A DNA stretch of 64,000 nt from JAVBLP01 sp031553505 (lineage in GTDB: Bacteria; Elusimicrobiota; Endomicrobiia; Endomicrobiales; Endomicrobiaceae), in assembly GCA_031553505.1 (NCBI GenBank), contig JAVBLP010000005.1, positions 1-64,000 on the forward strand, written 5' to 3'. Shown here in pieces: positions 63,311 to 64,000 of this stretch. Below the pieces are notes generated by a model. The model did not search any database. It was not told where the DNA came from and worked only from the letters and a program-made list of their open reading frames with translations. The number at the start of each line of letters is the position of its first letter. Within the stretch, counting starts at the first letter, position 1. A program made the translations under genes and the position numbers.

Positions 63311-63377
63311 ACATTTGTCTGTCAAAATTGATTTGCCGCTAATATTATTGTAATAAGCTGCAATAAGGAGCGGGTTT

Positions 63378-63728
63378 ATGAAACTTAATGACATAATTAA
63401 ATACTGTCTGTCTTTTGAGGGAGCATTTAAAAGATATCCTTTTCCCCGCAGCGGAAATCCGCTTATAATGAGCGTGGACGGCACAAAGATGTTTTGCATT
63501 ATTTACGAAAATACTAAACCTTTGCATATAAGCTTAAAGTGTGAACCTGTAGAAGCGGATATTTTGCGCCAGATGTACAATAGCGTTAAATCCGGTTATC
63601 ATTTAAATAAATCACACTGGAATTCAGTATATATTGACGGTTCTGTTCCGCCTAAAGAAATCAAACGAATGATTTTCAACTCTTATCATCTCGTAAAAAA
63701 CAAAAGAAAACACAAGAAAAAAGAATGA
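63378..63728 (+). CDS. YjbR/MmcQ family protein
   Basis: The 116-residue protein matches the YjbR/MmcQ family, whose members have a CyaY-like fold: YCLSFEGAFKRYPFP, PLHISLKCEPVEADILRQ, and YHLNKSHWNSVYIDGSVP. Family function is poorly known, with a suggested DNA-binding-like role. Lys-rich tail (KNKRKHKKKE). AAGGAGCG precedes the ATG. Confidence 0.88.
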   Translation: MKLNDIIKYCLSFEGAFKRYPFPRSGNPLIMSVDGTKMFCIIYENTKPLHISLKCEPVEADILRQMYNSVKSGYHLNKSHWNSVYIDGSVPPKEIKRMIFNSYHLVKNKRKHKKKE

Positions 63729-63878
63729 ATTCTGTTTATTTGGCGTTGCCATGCAAATAATAAACATTAAAAAGCAAAAATATATTGTAAAATAAACGTA
63801 AATTGAGTATAATTATGACAAGTTTGAATAGATATTTTATTAACATTTCCGCATATGTGACATTGATTCTGAGATATT

Positions 63879-64000
63879 ATGAAAATAACAAAAAAACAAC
63901 TTTATTTTTCAGTAATTTTATTAACCGCGCTGTTAATCCCGTCAATTGCCCCGGCTCTTACGCCGCCATTGTCTAACGGGGAATATCAGCTGTTTTTTAA
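63879..64000 (+). CDS. Start of an exported protein (3' end beyond window)
   Basis: ATG 63879 opens a frame that stays open to base 64000 (40 codons). The residues form a clear signal peptide, KITKKQLYFSVILLTALLIP then SIAPALTPPLSNG. Nothing can be said of function. Only a weak ribosome site (GAG) is present. Confidence 0.6.
   Translation, partial: MKITKKQLYFSVILLTALLIPSIAPALTPPLSNGEYQLFF

Overview
This window looks like a chromosomal segment of a Gram-negative, mostly anaerobic bacterium with about 40% GC. Supporting signs are several predicted outer-membrane beta-barrels and lipoproteins, a glycyl-radical class III ribonucleotide reductase, an oxygen-sensitive anaerobic sulfatase maturase, and many ferredoxin-type proteins. 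A Cu/Zn superoxide dismutase suggests it still meets oxygen. The mix of genes and the long 1286-residue protein would fit Elusimicrobiota or a related host-associated lineage. That placement is inference; there is no rRNA or universal marker here to test it. I saw no tRNA, rRNA, CRISPR array, transposase or prophage.

Layout. 1-1176: the edge-truncated 5' part of a minus-strand gene joining a C39-like cysteine peptidase domain to tandem calcium-type beta/gamma-crystallin repeats. 1829-4797: nagB, two small genes and a DUF1254/DUF1214 lipoprotein. 4878-10439: a redox island with a MerR regulator, a DUF1893 lipoprotein, the Tat translocase (tatA, tatC), a NapH/NapG-like membrane ferredoxin, a Tat-exported aldo/keto reductase with ferredoxin domain, a 32-residue exported peptide and an exported flavodoxin. 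Three promoters in this island share a -35 TTGACT, a 19-bp spacer and a -10 TATAAA/TATAAC, the spacing used by MerR-family activators. The NapH and ferredoxin parts lie in two frames joined at a run of seven A, a perfect slippery site. 10811-20778: a Crp/Fnr regulator, a beta-barrel, sodC, a HAD phosphatase, cardiolipin synthase, then a tight run of envelope and DNA genes ending in a large histidine kinase. 20871-32110: rmuC and an unusual RNase H, two tandem copies of an XRE-cupin regulator plus AMP-forming acyl-CoA synthetase, pta, an amidohydrolase and thrC. 32303-40136: housekeeping and envelope genes (cinA, NUDIX, BI-1, ysxC, xth, a second DUF1254 lipoprotein). 40238-43832: htpX, lemA and an LTA-synthase-like transferase. 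43979-50207: anSME followed by two large paralogous Ser-type sulfatases. 50263-53561: lipoprotein, barrel, GDPD, membrane flavodoxin and a PF06541 membrane protein. 53702-56679: a cobalamin riboswitch in front of nrdD-nrdG. 56847-64000: the 1286-residue fusion protein, an ECF sigma factor with a VWA-domain partner, a YjbR protein and an edge-truncated exported protein.

How it fits together. The most coherent system is the MerR-controlled exported redox island: the operon appears to encode both the Tat substrate and the Tat machine, together with a membrane iron-sulphur protein that could pass electrons outward and a flavodoxin exported nearby. The sulfatase block is self-contained, with its own maturase and matching upstream elements. 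The B12 riboswitch on the B12-independent reductase predicts a B12-dependent class II enzyme elsewhere in the genome.
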